Below are positions 17,172 to 27,127 of a DNA stretch of 64,000 nt, one piece after another. Position numbers and translations under genes: made by a program. Under the pieces are notes generated by a model. The model was not told the DNA's origin. It was given only the letters and a program-made list of their open reading frames with translations, and did no database searches. The stretch covers positions 62,001 to 126,000 of the forward strand of contig NZ_JACIIV010000003.1 in the NCBI RefSeq assembly GCF_014205635.1. Direction: 5' to 3'. Every line of letters starts with the position of its first letter. The first letter of the stretch is position 1. Source of the DNA: Polymorphobacter multimanifer. GTDB taxonomy: Bacteria > Pseudomonadota > Alphaproteobacteria > Sphingomonadales > Sphingomonadaceae.

Positions 17172-19238
17172 TCATCCCGACCGCAGCAAGGCGACTCCGG
17201 CCTCGCGTTCGAAAAGATAGAGCAGGACGCGCGCGGCTGCACCCCTGGGACCTTCGAGGCCGCCGTCGCGATCGAGCAGCAGCCGGGCATCGTCGTGCGC
17301 CATGCCGACGAGGCGGGCGACGGCCTCGGGGTCGGCGAGCTTGAAGGCGGCCTCGCCGGACTGGCGGGTGCCCAGGATTTCGCCCGCACCCCGCAGCTTG
17401 AGATCTTCCTCGGCGATGCGGAAGCCGTCATTGGTTTCGCGCATGAGCGCCAGGCGCGCGCGGGCGGTCTCGGTGAGATCGCCGCTGCGGAGCAGGACGC
17501 AGACCGATTTGCCCGCGCCGCGCCCGACACGGCCACGAAGCTGGTGGAGCTGGGCGAGGCCGAAACGCTCGGCGGCTTCGACGATCATCAGCGTGGCATT
17601 GGGGACATCGACACCGACTTCGATGACGGTGGTGGCCACAAGCAGCCCGATTTCGCGCGCGGCGAAGGCGGCCATCACGGCGTCCTTTTCGGCGGGCTTC
17701 ATGCGACCATGGACGAGGCCGATTTTGGCATCCGGCATGCGGCCCTTCAAAAACGCGGCACGCAGTTCGGCGGCGGCTTCGTCGCCGTCTTCGCTGCCGC
17801 TGACGAGCGGGCAGACCCAATAGGCCTGACCGCCGCCCGAGAGGTGGCGTTCAAGGCCTTCGACGAGCGCATCGAAACGATCGGGCGCCATGACGCGGGT
17901 TTCGATCGGCTGGCGGCCGGGGGGGAGTTCGTCGATGCGGCTCGAGTCCATTTCGCCAAAGTTGGTGAGCTCGAGGGTGCGCGGGATGGGGGTGGCGGTC
18001 ATCGCCAGCAGGTGCGGCGTGGCCCGGGCCTTGGCGGCGAGCATGAGGCGCTGGGCGACGCCGAAGCGGTGCTGCTCATCGACCACGACCAGCCCGAGAT
18101 CGTGATAGGCGACCTCCTCCTGAAAGATGGCATGGGTGCCGACGAGGATGTCGAGCTCGCCCGACTTGAGCGCTGCGAGAAGCTCCTTGCGGCCCCTGCC
18201 CTTGTCGCGCCCGGTCAGCACGCCGAGATTGACCGGCATGCCTTCGAGCATCCCGGCCAGCGTGGCGGCGTGCTGGCGGGCGAGGATTTCGGTGGGGGCG
18301 AGGAGGCAGGCCTGGGCGCCGGCCTCGACTGCACTCAGCATCGCCATCAGCGCCACCAGCGTCTTGCCGCTGCCGACATCGCCTTGCAGCAGTCGCAGCA
18401 TGGGGGCAGCCTGCGCCATGTCCCCGGCGATTTCGGCACCGACGCGGGACTGGGCGGCCGTGAGGACAAAGGGCAGCCTGGCTTTCAGTGCATCGGTGAG
18501 GCGGCCATCGCCGACGAGTGCCCTGCCCTTTCTCGTGCGCGTGTCCCGCCGCACGAGCAGGAGTGCCAACTGGTTGGCGAGGACTTCGTCATAGGCGAGC
18601 CGCTCCTGGGCTTGCGGGCCGCCGGTGACGGCGTGGGCCTGGCGCAGCGCATCGCCGAAGCTGGGCCAGCCGTGCTTGGTGAGGACGCTGGGCTCGACCC
18701 ACTCCGCGAGCCCGGGCAGGCGCTTGAGGGCATTTGCTGCGAGGCCGGCGAGGCGGCGGTTGGTGAGCCCTTCGGTGAGCGGATAGACGGGCTCGCGCAT
18801 CGGCAGGCGCGCGGCCTGATGTGGGGCGAGGACATCGGGATGGCTCATGCGCAGGCTCTGGCCGAAGCGATCGAGCTTGCCCGCCACGATCTTGGGCTCC
18901 CCCAGGGGCATCAGCCGCTTTGCCCAGGCGCCGGTCTGGCCGAACCAGACGAGCTCGACCACGGTGCCGGCGGCATCGGCGGCGAGCACGCGCAGCGGCC
19001 GCTTGCCATAGCCCTCCTCGACGTTCTGCGCGGTGAGCGTCGTGACCACCGGGCGGCCGACGAGGGTTTCATCGAGCCGGTCGGTGACGACGCGCTCGAT
19101 CGCCATGACGGGGAGGTGCCAGAGCAGATCGACGACGCGGTTGATCTTCAGCCGCGCCAATTGCCGCACCAGGGCGGGCCCCACGCCTTCGAGGCTTGAG
19201 CTTTCCGCAAACAGCGCGTTGAGGATGGAGGGCCGCAT
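17172..19238 (-). CDS. recG: ATP-dependent DNA helicase RecG
   Basis: 688-residue branch-migration helicase that remodels stalled forks and Holliday junctions. The N-terminal wedge domain (about residues 1-230) includes an OB-fold. Walker A GDVGSGKT lies at residues 286-293 and the DEQHRFG box replaces DEAD. The motif TATPIPRTLEL and the C-terminal helicase motif HQLRGRVGRG are present, as is the TRQSGEAAF segment typical of RecG. Length is standard. It diverges from sdhE across 79 bases. Confidence 0.96.
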   Translation of the reverse strand: MRPSILNALFAESSSLEGVGPALVRQLARLKINRVVDLLWHLPVMAIERVVTDRLDETLVGRPVVTTLTAQNVEEGYGKRPLRVLAADAAGTVVELVWFGQTGAWAKRLMPLGEPKIVAGKLDRFGQSLRMSHPDVLAPHQAARLPMREPVYPLTEGLTNRRLAGLAANALKRLPGLAEWVEPSVLTKHGWPSFGDALRQAHAVTGGPQAQERLAYDEVLANQLALLLVRRDTRTRKGRALVGDGRLTDALKARLPFVLTAAQSRVGAEIAGDMAQAAPMLRLLQGDVGSGKTLVALMAMLSAVEAGAQACLLAPTEILARQHAATLAGMLEGMPVNLGVLTGRDKGRGRKELLAALKSGELDILVGTHAIFQEEVAYHDLGLVVVDEQHRFGVAQRLMLAAKARATPHLLAMTATPIPRTLELTNFGEMDSSRIDELPPGRQPIETRVMAPDRFDALVEGLERHLSGGGQAYWVCPLVSGSEDGDEAAAELRAAFLKGRMPDAKIGLVHGRMKPAEKDAVMAAFAAREIGLLVATTVIEVGVDVPNATLMIVEAAERFGLAQLHQLRGRVGRGAGKSVCVLLRSGDLTETARARLALMRETNDGFRIAEEDLKLRGAGEILGTRQSGEAAFKLADPEAVARLVGMAHDDARLLLDRDGGLEGPRGAAARVLLYLFEREAGVALLRSG

Positions 19239-19317
19239 GTTAGAGGCTCATAGCGTTCATGCGCCCGCTGTCCAAACCGGCCAGCGGGTTGGCTGCTATT
19301 TTTTTGGAGGCTGCGCG

Positions 19318-19611
19318 ATGACCGATCCGACTCACGAACAGCACCGGCTGCGCAAGCTGCGGTTCCGCGCCGACCACAGGGGCACGCGCGAGGCGGACTA
19401 CATCATCGGCGGCTTTGCGCGGAAATATGCCGACGGCTGGAACGAGGACGAGTTGCAATGGTTCGAGGCCGTGCTCGATGAGCAGGATGTCGATGTGATG
19501 GGCTGGGCGCTGGGGACAATTCAAGCGCCGGAACGCTTCCGCGGGCCGATGCTCGACGCGTTGCAGAAGCTCGACTTCATCGAGACGCCCAGTACTGAAG
19601 AGAAGCTCTGA
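19318..19611 (+). CDS. sdhE: FAD assembly factor SdhE
   Basis: 97-residue helical protein that promotes covalent attachment of FAD to the succinate dehydrogenase flavoprotein. The diagnostic RGxxE motif is RGTREAD at residues 21-27, followed by the family segments EADYIIGGFA and QWFEAVLDEQDVDVMGWALG. The start at 19318 is supported by TTGGAGG seven to eight bases upstream; upstream in-frame codons overlap the 5' end of recG and are unlikely to be used. It is coupled to mfd (one-base gap). Confidence 0.93.
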   Translation: MTDPTHEQHRLRKLRFRADHRGTREADYIIGGFARKYADGWNEDELQWFEAVLDEQDVDVMGWALGTIQAPERFRGPMLDALQKLDFIETPSTEEKL

Positions 19612-19612
19612 C

Positions 19613-22600
19613 TTGCTCGATATCACCACCCTGACCAAGGCGCGGCGGCCGCTGACGCTGGCGCGCGCGGCACCGGGCTTTCTGCCGTGGTTGCTCGCCG
19701 ATGCGGCGCGGGCGGTGGCTGGCAAGTCGCGCGCGGTGTTCATCGCTGCCGATGATGCGCAGGCGCGCGCTGTTGCGGATGCTGCGCAGTTCTTCGCGCC
19801 CGAGCTGACGACGATCCAGGTGCAGGCGTGGGACTGCCTGCCCTACGACCGTGCCTCGCCGAGCCTGCGGGCGGCGGCCGAGCGGCTGGCGGGGCTGGCG
19901 GCGTTGCTTCAGCCGATCAAGGGTGCCGAGCTGGTGGTGACGACGGTGGCGGCGGCGAGCCAGCGCACCTTGCCACCCAAGCGGCTGGCGAAGCTCGCGG
20001 CGCATCTCGCACCGGGCACCGCGATCGACCGCGATGCACTGGCGGCGAAGCTGGCGGCGAACGGCTATGTGCGGACCGATACGGTGGTGGAGCCGGGCGA
20101 GTATTCGGTGCGTGGCGCGCTGCTGGACCTGATGCCGGCGGGGAGCGAGCACGGGCTTCGGCTCGACTTCTTCGGTGACGAGATCGAGACGATGCGGCGG
20201 TTCGACCCTGCTACGCAGCGGAGCCTGGGCTTGGCCGAGCCGTTCACGCTGCTGCCGGTGAGCGAAGTGCTGCTCGACGAGGCGAGGGTGAAGACATTTC
20301 GGCAGGGCTGGCTGGCGGCGTTCGGAGCATCGGCAACCTCCGATCCGCTTTACGAAGCCGTGTCGGACGGGCGGCGGCAGGCGGGGATGGAGCATTGGCT
20401 GCCGCTGTTCGAGCCCGAGCTTTCGACGCTGTTCGATTATCTGGCGGAGGATTGCACGATCGTCCGCGATGGCGGCACCGATGCGGCCGCCGAAAGCCGG
20501 TTCGAGGCGATCAGCGATTATCATGGCAATCGGGCGGCGGTGCTTGCCGAGCCGCCGGCCAAGCGCAAGGCCGGGCCGCGCAGCAACCCCTATCGGCCAC
20601 TGCCGCCCGAGGCCTTGTATCTGCAGCCGGCGGAATGGGCGGGGCTTTTGAAGGCGCGGGGCGTCCATACCGCGACGCCGCACGACGTGCCCGATGGCAC
20701 GTTGCAGACGATCGATTGCGCGGTGCTGGCCCCGCGCGATTTCACGCCCGAGCGGGTAGCGCAGGCGAACGGGGGGCCGCCGGTGTATGCCGCGATCTGC
20801 GCGCACATCCGTGAAGCGCAGGCCGCGGGCACGCGGCTGGTGCTGGCGAGCTATTCGGCCGGCAGTCGCGACCGGCTGGGCGGGCTGCTGCTCGACGAGG
20901 GGCTTTCCGGCCTGTTCCCGGCCGATGATTGGCAGGCAGCGCAGGCGGCGACGGCCAAGGGGCAGGTGGCGCTGGTGGTGCTGCCGCTCGACCATGGTTT
21001 TACGCGATTGGACGCGCCCAGAAAAGGTTATGGGGGCACGCTGCAACTGCTCACCGAGCAGGACATGCTCGGCGACCGGCTGGTGCGGCGGCGGCGCTCG
21101 GCGCGCAAGGCGGACAGCTTCATGGCCGAGCTTTCGAGCCTGGCGCCGGGCGACCTGGTGGTGCACCGCGAGCATGGCATCGGCCGCTATGACGGGCTGA
21201 TCACGCTCGAGATCAGCAAGCGGCCGCATGAGTGCGTGGCGCTGACCTATGATGGCGGCACCAAGCTCTATGTGCCGGTGGAAAACCTCGATGTGCTGAG
21301 CCGCTATGGCTCGGACAGCGAGGGGATTGCGCTCGACAAGCTGGGCGGGGTGGCCTGGGCGACACGGCGCGGCAAGATGAAGGACCGCATCCGCGAGATT
21401 GCGGGCGAGTTGCTGAAGACCGCCGCCGAGCGCGCCCTTCGGCAGGGCGAGCCGGCGATCCCCGATGCGCATGATGCGGCGCAGTTTGCCGACCGCTTCC
21501 CCTATTCGGAAACCGACGACCAGCTGCGCGCGATCGAGGATGTGCTCGAGGATCTGGCGTCGGGGCGGCCGATGGACCGGCTGGTGTGCGGCGATGTGGG
21601 GTTCGGCAAGACCGAGGTGGCGCTGCGCGCGGCGCATGCGGCCGCGATGTCGGGCCTGCAGGTGGCGGTGGTGTGCCCGACGACGCTGCTCGCGCGCCAG
21701 CATTTCGCAGGCTTTTCGGAGCGTTTTTCCGGGCTCCCGGTGCGGGTGCATCATCTGAGCCGGCTGGTAACGGCGGGCGATGCCAGGGCGACGCGCGAGG
21801 GGCTGGCGGATGGTACGGTCGACATTGTGGTGGGCACGCATGCGCTGCTGTCCAAATCGGTCGAGTTCAAGCGGCTGGGGCTGGTGATCGTCGATGAGGA
21901 GCAGCGCTTCGGGGTGGTGCACAAGGAGCGGCTGAAGGCGCTCAAGGCCGATGTGCATGTGCTGACACTGACCGCCACGCCGATCCCGCGCACGCTGCAG
22001 ATGGCGCTGACGGGGCTTCGCGAAATGTCGATCATTGCCACCCCGCCGGTCGACCGGCTGGCGGTGCGGACCTATGTGATGCCGTTCGACGAGGTGGTGA
22101 TCCGCGAGGCGCTGCTGCGCGAGCATTATCGCGGCGGCCAGAGCTTCATCGTGGTGCCGCGGATTGCCGACCTACCCGAGATCGAGGAATTTCTGCATGC
22201 GCATGTGCCCGAGGTGCGGCCGGTGACGGCGCATGGGCAGATGAGCCCGACGCAGGTCGAGGAGCGGATGTCGGGCTTTGTCGACAAGCGGTACGATGTG
22301 CTGCTGGCGACGACGATCATCGAGAGCGGGCTGGATATTCCGGCAGCGAACACGCTGATCGTTCACCGCGCCGACCGCTTCGGGCTGGCGCAGCTCTACC
22401 AGATCAGGGGCCGGGTGGGCCGTGCCAAGACGCGCGCCTATGCCTATCTGACGACGCCTGCCGACCAGGTGGTGAGCGAGACGGCGGAGAAAAGGCTGCA
22501 GGTGCTGAGCGCCCTCGACACGCTCGGCGCGGGGTTTCAGCTGGCCAGCCATGATCTCGACCAGCGCGGGGCGGGCAATCTGCTCGGTGACGAGCAATCG

Positions 22601-23260
22601 GGGCATATCAAGGAAATCGGCTTCGAGCTGTACCAGTCGATGCTCGAGGACGCGATCATGGAGGCGCGGGCGACTGCCAGCGGAGCCAAGCCGCCCGAGG
22701 AGGCGTATTCGCCGCAGATTTCGGTGGAGCTGCCGATTCTCATTCCCGAAGACTATGTGCCCGACCTGAATGTGCGGATGGCGCTGTATCGGCGGCTGAA
22801 CGAGCTGCGCGACCGGCCCGACATCGACGGCTTTGCCGCCGAGATCATCGATCGCTTCGGGCCGCTGCCGGGCGAGTTCCAGAACTTGCTTGCGGTTATT
22901 GAGATCAAGCTGGCGTGCCTGAAGGCCGGCGTGTCCAAGCTCGAGGCCGGGCAGAAGGGGGCGCTGGTCACGCTGAAGGACGACAGCTTTGCCAACCCCG
23001 ACGGGCTGATGGCGTGGATCGAGAAGCTGGGGGCGCGCGCGAGGCTGCGGCCGGACCAGAAGCTGTTCGTGGCGGCGGACTGGGGGCATGACCAGGCGCG
23101 GTTGAAAGGGGCGCTGCAGATCGCGACGAGCCTGGCGAAGCTGGCGGCGGGGGCGAACATCAGGCCGGCGGCCGCGAAGCCCGTGGCGACCCGGCCGGCA
23201 CCCGCCAAGCCGCTTCCTGCACGGCCCGGCGTGTTCAACAGCAAGATCCGCAGCCGCTGA
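19613..23260 (+). CDS. mfd: Transcription-repair coupling factor Mfd
   Basis: 1215-residue translocase that removes RNA polymerase stalled at lesions and recruits UvrA. The UvrB-homology region fills the first 300 residues (WDCLPYDRASPS, TVVEPGEYSVRG). A CarD/RID-type RNA polymerase-interacting domain lies around residues 500-580 (LAPGDLVVHREHGIGRY). Walker A GDVGFGKTE is near residue 662 and the DEEQRFG box near 761; the C-terminal TRCF domain follows. The start codon is TTG, two bases after sdhE. The last 40 residues are Ala/Pro/Lys-rich. Confidence 0.95.
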   Translation: MLDITTLTKARRPLTLARAAPGFLPWLLADAARAVAGKSRAVFIAADDAQARAVADAAQFFAPELTTIQVQAWDCLPYDRASPSLRAAAERLAGLAALLQPIKGAELVVTTVAAASQRTLPPKRLAKLAAHLAPGTAIDRDALAAKLAANGYVRTDTVVEPGEYSVRGALLDLMPAGSEHGLRLDFFGDEIETMRRFDPATQRSLGLAEPFTLLPVSEVLLDEARVKTFRQGWLAAFGASATSDPLYEAVSDGRRQAGMEHWLPLFEPELSTLFDYLAEDCTIVRDGGTDAAAESRFEAISDYHGNRAAVLAEPPAKRKAGPRSNPYRPLPPEALYLQPAEWAGLLKARGVHTATPHDVPDGTLQTIDCAVLAPRDFTPERVAQANGGPPVYAAICAHIREAQAAGTRLVLASYSAGSRDRLGGLLLDEGLSGLFPADDWQAAQAATAKGQVALVVLPLDHGFTRLDAPRKGYGGTLQLLTEQDMLGDRLVRRRRSARKADSFMAELSSLAPGDLVVHREHGIGRYDGLITLEISKRPHECVALTYDGGTKLYVPVENLDVLSRYGSDSEGIALDKLGGVAWATRRGKMKDRIREIAGELLKTAAERALRQGEPAIPDAHDAAQFADRFPYSETDDQLRAIEDVLEDLASGRPMDRLVCGDVGFGKTEVALRAAHAAAMSGLQVAVVCPTTLLARQHFAGFSERFSGLPVRVHHLSRLVTAGDARATREGLADGTVDIVVGTHALLSKSVEFKRLGLVIVDEEQRFGVVHKERLKALKADVHVLTLTATPIPRTLQMALTGLREMSIIATPPVDRLAVRTYVMPFDEVVIREALLREHYRGGQSFIVVPRIADLPEIEEFLHAHVPEVRPVTAHGQMSPTQVEERMSGFVDKRYDVLLATTIIESGLDIPAANTLIVHRADRFGLAQLYQIRGRVGRAKTRAYAYLTTPADQVVSETAEKRLQVLSALDTLGAGFQLASHDLDQRGAGNLLGDEQSGHIKEIGFELYQSMLEDAIMEARATASGAKPPEEAYSPQISVELPILIPEDYVPDLNVRMALYRRLNELRDRPDIDGFAAEIIDRFGPLPGEFQNLLAVIEIKLACLKAGVSKLEAGQKGALVTLKDDSFANPDGLMAWIEKLGARARLRPDQKLFVAADWGHDQARLKGALQIATSLAKLAAGANIRPAAAKPVATRPAPAKPLPARPGVFNSKIRSR

Positions 23261-23321
23261 GGCTTGCCTTTCGGCGGGTTTGCGGCGAGTTTGCGGCGGG
23301 GGCTGAAGGAGTCGAACGACC

Positions 23322-23666
23322 ATGCGCCGCAGCCTCATTGCCCTGATCCTTGCCACGCTCCCGACCGCGGTGCTCGCGCACCATGGCTGGAGCAGCTATG
23401 ATGCGACCAAGCCGATCAAGCTTACCGCACCCGTGACGGCGGTGAGCTGGGGCAATCCGCACGGTACCGCCAAGGTGAGCTACCAGGGCAAGACCTGGGA
23501 TGTGGTGCTGGCGCCGACCTCGCGGATGGAGGCGCGCGGGCTGGAGAAGGATGCGCTGAGCAAGGCGCGCGCGGTGACGCTGGAAGGCTATCCGCGCAGC
23601 GACGGCACGACGGAGATGCGGATCGAGCGGGTGACGCTGGGCGACAAGACGATCGAGCTTCGCTGA
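23322..23666 (+). CDS. DUF6152 family secreted protein
   Basis: 114 residues with a clear signal peptide (MRRSLIALILATLPTAVLA) cut before HHGWSSYDATKPI. The mature part, with SWGNPHGTAKVSYQGKTWDVVLAP and a Met-Glu-Arg-rich middle, matches DUF6152, small periplasmic proteins of unknown function often found beside a DUF6644 membrane protein, as here. The double His at the mature N-terminus could bind a metal such as copper, but that is inference. A GAAGGAG Shine-Dalgarno precedes the ATG. Confidence 0.8.
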   Translation: MRRSLIALILATLPTAVLAHHGWSSYDATKPIKLTAPVTAVSWGNPHGTAKVSYQGKTWDVVLAPTSRMEARGLEKDALSKARAVTLEGYPRSDGTTEMRIERVTLGDKTIELR

Positions 23667-23667
23667 G

Positions 23668-24129
23668 TTGATCACCGGCCTCATCGACTGGCTGTCGGCA
23701 TCGGGCATCAGTGCCTGGGCCGGCGGTGGCGGCGTTTATCCGACCGCCAATGTGCTGCATCTGCTCGGGCTGGTGCTGCTGCTGGGCAGCATCGGGATCG
23801 TGGACCTGCGGATCATGGGGGCGTTCCGGGCGCTGCCGGCGGATGCGTTGTCGCGGGCGCTGACGCCGCTGGGCGTGGTGGGGCTGGTGATCCTCGTGCT
23901 GAGCGGGGCGACGCTGTTTGCGGCCGATGCGGCATCGGTGGCGGCATCGATGGTGTTCCGCTGGAAGCTGGTGACGATCGTGCTGGCGCTGGCCAATGCA
24001 GCGGCGTTTCGCTGGTGGCTGCGGCCGGGATCGGCGCCGATCGGGCTGCGGCGGCAGATGGCAGCAGCGGTGTCCCTCTTCGCCTGGCTCGCCACGGCGA
24101 CGCTGGGACGGATGATCGCCTATAGTTGA
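23668..24129 (+). CDS. DUF6644 family membrane protein
   Basis: 153-residue inner-membrane protein with about four transmembrane helices (LHLLGLVLLLGSIGIVDLRI, VGLVILVLSGATLFAAD, LVTIVLALANAAAF and a C-terminal helix). The single His in LHLLG at the first helix is typical of this family. The start is TTG one base after the DUF6152 stop, so the two are translated together. Its 3' end overlaps the convergent EAL gene by ten bases. Confidence 0.72.
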   Translation: MITGLIDWLSASGISAWAGGGGVYPTANVLHLLGLVLLLGSIGIVDLRIMGAFRALPADALSRALTPLGVVGLVILVLSGATLFAADAASVAASMVFRWKLVTIVLALANAAAFRWWLRPGSAPIGLRRQMAAAVSLFAWLATATLGRMIAYS

Positions 24130-25904
24130 CGCCTGGACGTGGCAGCGAGCGAGGCCTTGGTCCAGGTGCCGACGAAGCCGGCGAGGGCTGCCACATCGAG
24201 CGGCGGCGCCACGCGGTAGCCCTGGACCGAATCGGCGCCGGCGTGGCGGGCGGCGGCCATTTGCGCATCATCCTCCACACCTTCGACGACGACCGACAGG
24301 CCGAGGCGCTTGCTGAGCGAGACCAGGGTTTCCACCACCAGCCGCTCGCGCGCCGAGGCGGTGAGGCCGAGGGTGAAAGAGCGATCGAACTTGATCGTGT
24401 CGATGGGCAGCCGCGCCAGCCAGGAGAGCGAGGAGAAGCCGGTGCCGAAATCGTCGAGCGCCACGCGCAGGCCGCTGGCGCGCAGGCCTTCGAGCATCCG
24501 GGCGGCACCGCGGACATCGTCGATGAGCGCGCCTTCGGTCACTTCGAGCACCAGACGATCGCGCGCGAGGCCCGAGTTGCCGAGCGCCATTTCGAGCGCC
24601 TGCTGGAAGCGCGGATCGGCGAGATCGGCGGCGGTGACGTTGACCGAAATGCTCAGGCCTGCGAGGGCGCCGGTCCAGCGGGCGGCCTGCTGCATGGCGC
24701 GGGCGCGGATGTGGCGGCCGAGCCGCACCGCGAGCTCGGCCGAGGCGGCGGTTTCGAGCACGGTTTCGGCGGGCAGCAGGCCGAGCACCGGATGCTCCCA
24801 GCGCACCAGCGCCTCGACGGCGATGATGGTGCCGGTGGCGAGGCACATCTGCGGCTGGAAGAGCAGGTTGATGCCGCCCTCGTTGATGGCACGGTGGAGA
24901 TCGGCTTCGAGATTGGCCATGCGGGTGAGCGGATCACCGGCGGGATCGAGCTTGAACAGCGATACGGTGCCGGCCTCCTGCGTGCGGGCATGGGCGAGCG
25001 CCGAGGCGGCACGGCGGAGCAGCGTGGCTGCCATCTCGCGGCTGCTCATCGGGCCGATCGTGTCCATGCGGGCGATGCCGGCGCGACCCGAGAGATGGAT
25101 GACATGATCCCCGATGACGAAGGGCAGTGCGAGTGCGGCCGACATCGCCGCTGCCAGCGTTTCGGTGTCTTCGAGTTTGGCCGAGGTGGCCATGCCCAGC
25201 GCGAATTCGGCCGCTGCAAGGCGCGCCAGCAGGCGCAGCTCGTGGCGTGGGGCGCTGCTGTTGCGCTGGGCAACGATCTGGGTGAGCCGCTCCGCCACAG
25301 CACTCAGGACCTGATCGGCGACATCGCGGCCATAGGCGGCGTTGATGGGGGCGAGGCGGCCGACACCGAGCGCGATGACCACCATCGGCTGCGGCAGCGG
25401 CGCTGCGAGAAGCCCGGCCAGCCAGCGCTCGAGTTGCTCCCCGGTGGCTAGGCCGGTCAGCCGATCCTGTGCGCCGAATTCGGGGCCGCCTTCGCCGCCC
25501 TCCCCCACCGCAGCCGCCGCATCGGCGAGACGCTGGGCCTGGCGGGCGGTCAGGCGCAGCGCATTGACCAGCGCATCGCGGCCGAACGGGCTGATGAGAA
25601 CCGACGTGGCACCGGCATCATGCGCTGCCAGAGCGGCATCCCCATCGGTGCGCGAGAGCAGCATGAGCAGCGTGCCCAGCCGCGCCTGCACCGTCGGGCC
25701 GAGCGCGCGGGCGATGGCAAGGCCCTGGGTGAGCGCGCCGCGGGCATCGACGACGACCATGCGAAGAGGCTCGGCTTCGATTTGCGCCACACTTTCCTCG
25801 GGGCGACGCACGGGGATGGCACGGAAGCCGGCTTCGTTCACCACGGCAGCCACATCCTCGGCATAGCGGGGCGACACGACCAAGACCGGATCTGCCGGTT
25901 GCAT
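24120..25904 (-). CDS. EAL-domain cyclic-di-GMP phosphodiesterase with degenerate GGDEF
   Basis: 594 residues. Residues 1-125 look like a receiver fold without the phosphorylation site. Residues about 140-305 are a GGDEF-type domain (DRLTGLATGEQLERWL) whose active-site loop reads AAAEFA instead of GGDEF, so no cyclase activity is expected. Residues about 335-585 are an EAL domain with key motifs kept: EALVRW near 363, ENVTAADL-like NVTAAD, LEVTE and DDFGTGFSS near 480, and VVVEGVED. Breakdown of c-di-GMP is therefore likely. The ATG at 25904 has AGGAGA five bases upstream. It diverges from moaA. Confidence 0.87.
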   Translation of the reverse strand: MQPADPVLVVSPRYAEDVAAVVNEAGFRAIPVRRPEESVAQIEAEPLRMVVVDARGALTQGLAIARALGPTVQARLGTLLMLLSRTDGDAALAAHDAGATSVLISPFGRDALVNALRLTARQAQRLADAAAAVGEGGEGGPEFGAQDRLTGLATGEQLERWLAGLLAAPLPQPMVVIALGVGRLAPINAAYGRDVADQVLSAVAERLTQIVAQRNSSAPRHELRLLARLAAAEFALGMATSAKLEDTETLAAAMSAALALPFVIGDHVIHLSGRAGIARMDTIGPMSSREMAATLLRRAASALAHARTQEAGTVSLFKLDPAGDPLTRMANLEADLHRAINEGGINLLFQPQMCLATGTIIAVEALVRWEHPVLGLLPAETVLETAASAELAVRLGRHIRARAMQQAARWTGALAGLSISVNVTAADLADPRFQQALEMALGNSGLARDRLVLEVTEGALIDDVRGAARMLEGLRASGLRVALDDFGTGFSSLSWLARLPIDTIKFDRSFTLGLTASARERLVVETLVSLSKRLGLSVVVEGVEDDAQMAAARHAGADSVQGYRVAPPLDVAALAGFVGTWTKASLAATSRRQL

Positions 25905-26131
25905 CAATTCTCCTGTCGCTCCCTTTCAGTGGCAGCGTTGATTGTGTTCCCCCTGTATCACGTCCGCGTCCATAGATTAATGCATAGTTTTTTACTAAAA
26001 TGCCTTATGAATTGTAAAGTTTGCTATGCCTGCATCGGGGTGAGCTGGCCCAACCAGGGTCTGGACAGCGGCGGCGGCTGCGGCCACGGTGCGCGGCGAT
26101 GCGCAGTCCCCTCCTTGTTGCACCGCCAGTG

Positions 26132-27127
26132 ATGGCAGCGCCGCTGATCGATCCGTTCGGACGAGCGATCAGCTATCTGCGCGTGTCGGTGACCGACCGC
26201 TGCGATTTCCGCTGCCGCTACTGCATGTCCGAGAGCATGACCTTCCTGCCGCGCGACCAGGTGCTGAGCTTCGAGGAGATCGACCGGCTGGCGAGTGCCT
26301 TCATCCGCCGGGGCCTGCGCAAGCTCAGGCTCACCGGCGGCGAGCCGCTGGTGCGGCGCGGGATCATCGATCTCGTGCAGAGCCTGGGCCGGCATGTGCG
26401 GTCGGGAGCGCTGGAGGAATTGACGCTGACGACCAACGGCAGCCAGCTGGCGCGCTTTGCCGGTGACCTGGCGGCGGCAGGGGTGCGGCGGATCAATGTG
26501 AGCCTCGACACGCTCGATGCGGAGAAGTTTGCGCATATCACCCGCTGGGGTCGGCTGGAGCAGGTGCTGGGCGGGATTGCCGCGGCCAGGGAGGCGGGGC
26601 TGCATGTGAAGCTCAACATGGTGGCGCTGGCGGGGCTGAACGAGGACGAGATCGTGCCGATGCTGGCGTTTGCTGCAGCACATGGCCATGACCTGACGCT
26701 GATCGAGACGATGCCGATGGGCGAGATCGATGAAGACCGCACCGACCGCTACCTGCCGCTGTCGCGGGTGCGGGCCGGGCTGGCGCAGCGGTTCACGCTC
26801 ACCGACCTGCCCGAGCGCACCGGCGGGCCGGCGCGCTATCTGCGGATCGAGGAGACCGGGCAGAAGCTGGGGCTTATCACGCCGCTGACGCACAATTTCT
26901 GCGAGAGCTGCAACCGGGTGCGGCTGACGGCGACCGGCCGGCTCTTCATGTGCCTGGGCCAGGACGACCAGGCCGATCTGCGCAGCGTGATCCGGGGCAG
27001 TTCCGATGATGCCGCGCTCGATGCAGCGCTTGTCGAGGCGATCGGCCGCAAACCCCGGGGGCATGACTTCGAGATTGCGCGGGCGGCGCCGGCGGTGGCG
27101 CGGCACATGAGCGTGACGGGGGGCTGA
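26132..27127 (+). CDS. moaA: GTP 3',8-cyclase MoaA
   Basis: 331-residue radical SAM enzyme for the first step of molybdenum cofactor synthesis. The N-terminal 4Fe-4S site is Cys24, Cys28 and Cys31 in [12 protein letters not shown]; the second cluster is held by Cys257, Cys260 and Cys274 ([16 protein letters not shown]). The SAM-binding TGGEPLVR motif follows the first cluster. The start [11 protein letters not shown] is chosen from family length; an in-frame ATG at 26099 would add 11 residues, and neither has a good ribosome-binding site. The C-terminal GG (TGG) needed by the family is present. Confidence 0.92.
   Translation: MAAPLIDPFGRAISYLRVSVTDRCDFRCRYCMSESMTFLPRDQVLSFEEIDRLASAFIRRGLRKLRLTGGEPLVRRGIIDLVQSLGRHVRSGALEELTLTTNGSQLARFAGDLAAAGVRRINVSLDTLDAEKFAHITRWGRLEQVLGGIAAAREAGLHVKLNMVALAGLNEDEIVPMLAFAAAHGHDLTLIETMPMGEIDEDRTDRYLPLSRVRAGLAQRFTLTDLPERTGGPARYLRIEETGQKLGLITPLTHNFCESCNRVRLTATGRLFMCLGQDDQADLRSVIRGSSDDAALDAALVEAIGRKPRGHDFEIARAAPAVARHMSVTGG

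Noticed and set aside
25905-26131. Possible molybdenum-cofactor riboswitch before moaA
   Set aside because: The 227-base gap is large enough and partly AT-rich, but I could not find the conserved helices or loops of that riboswitch class.
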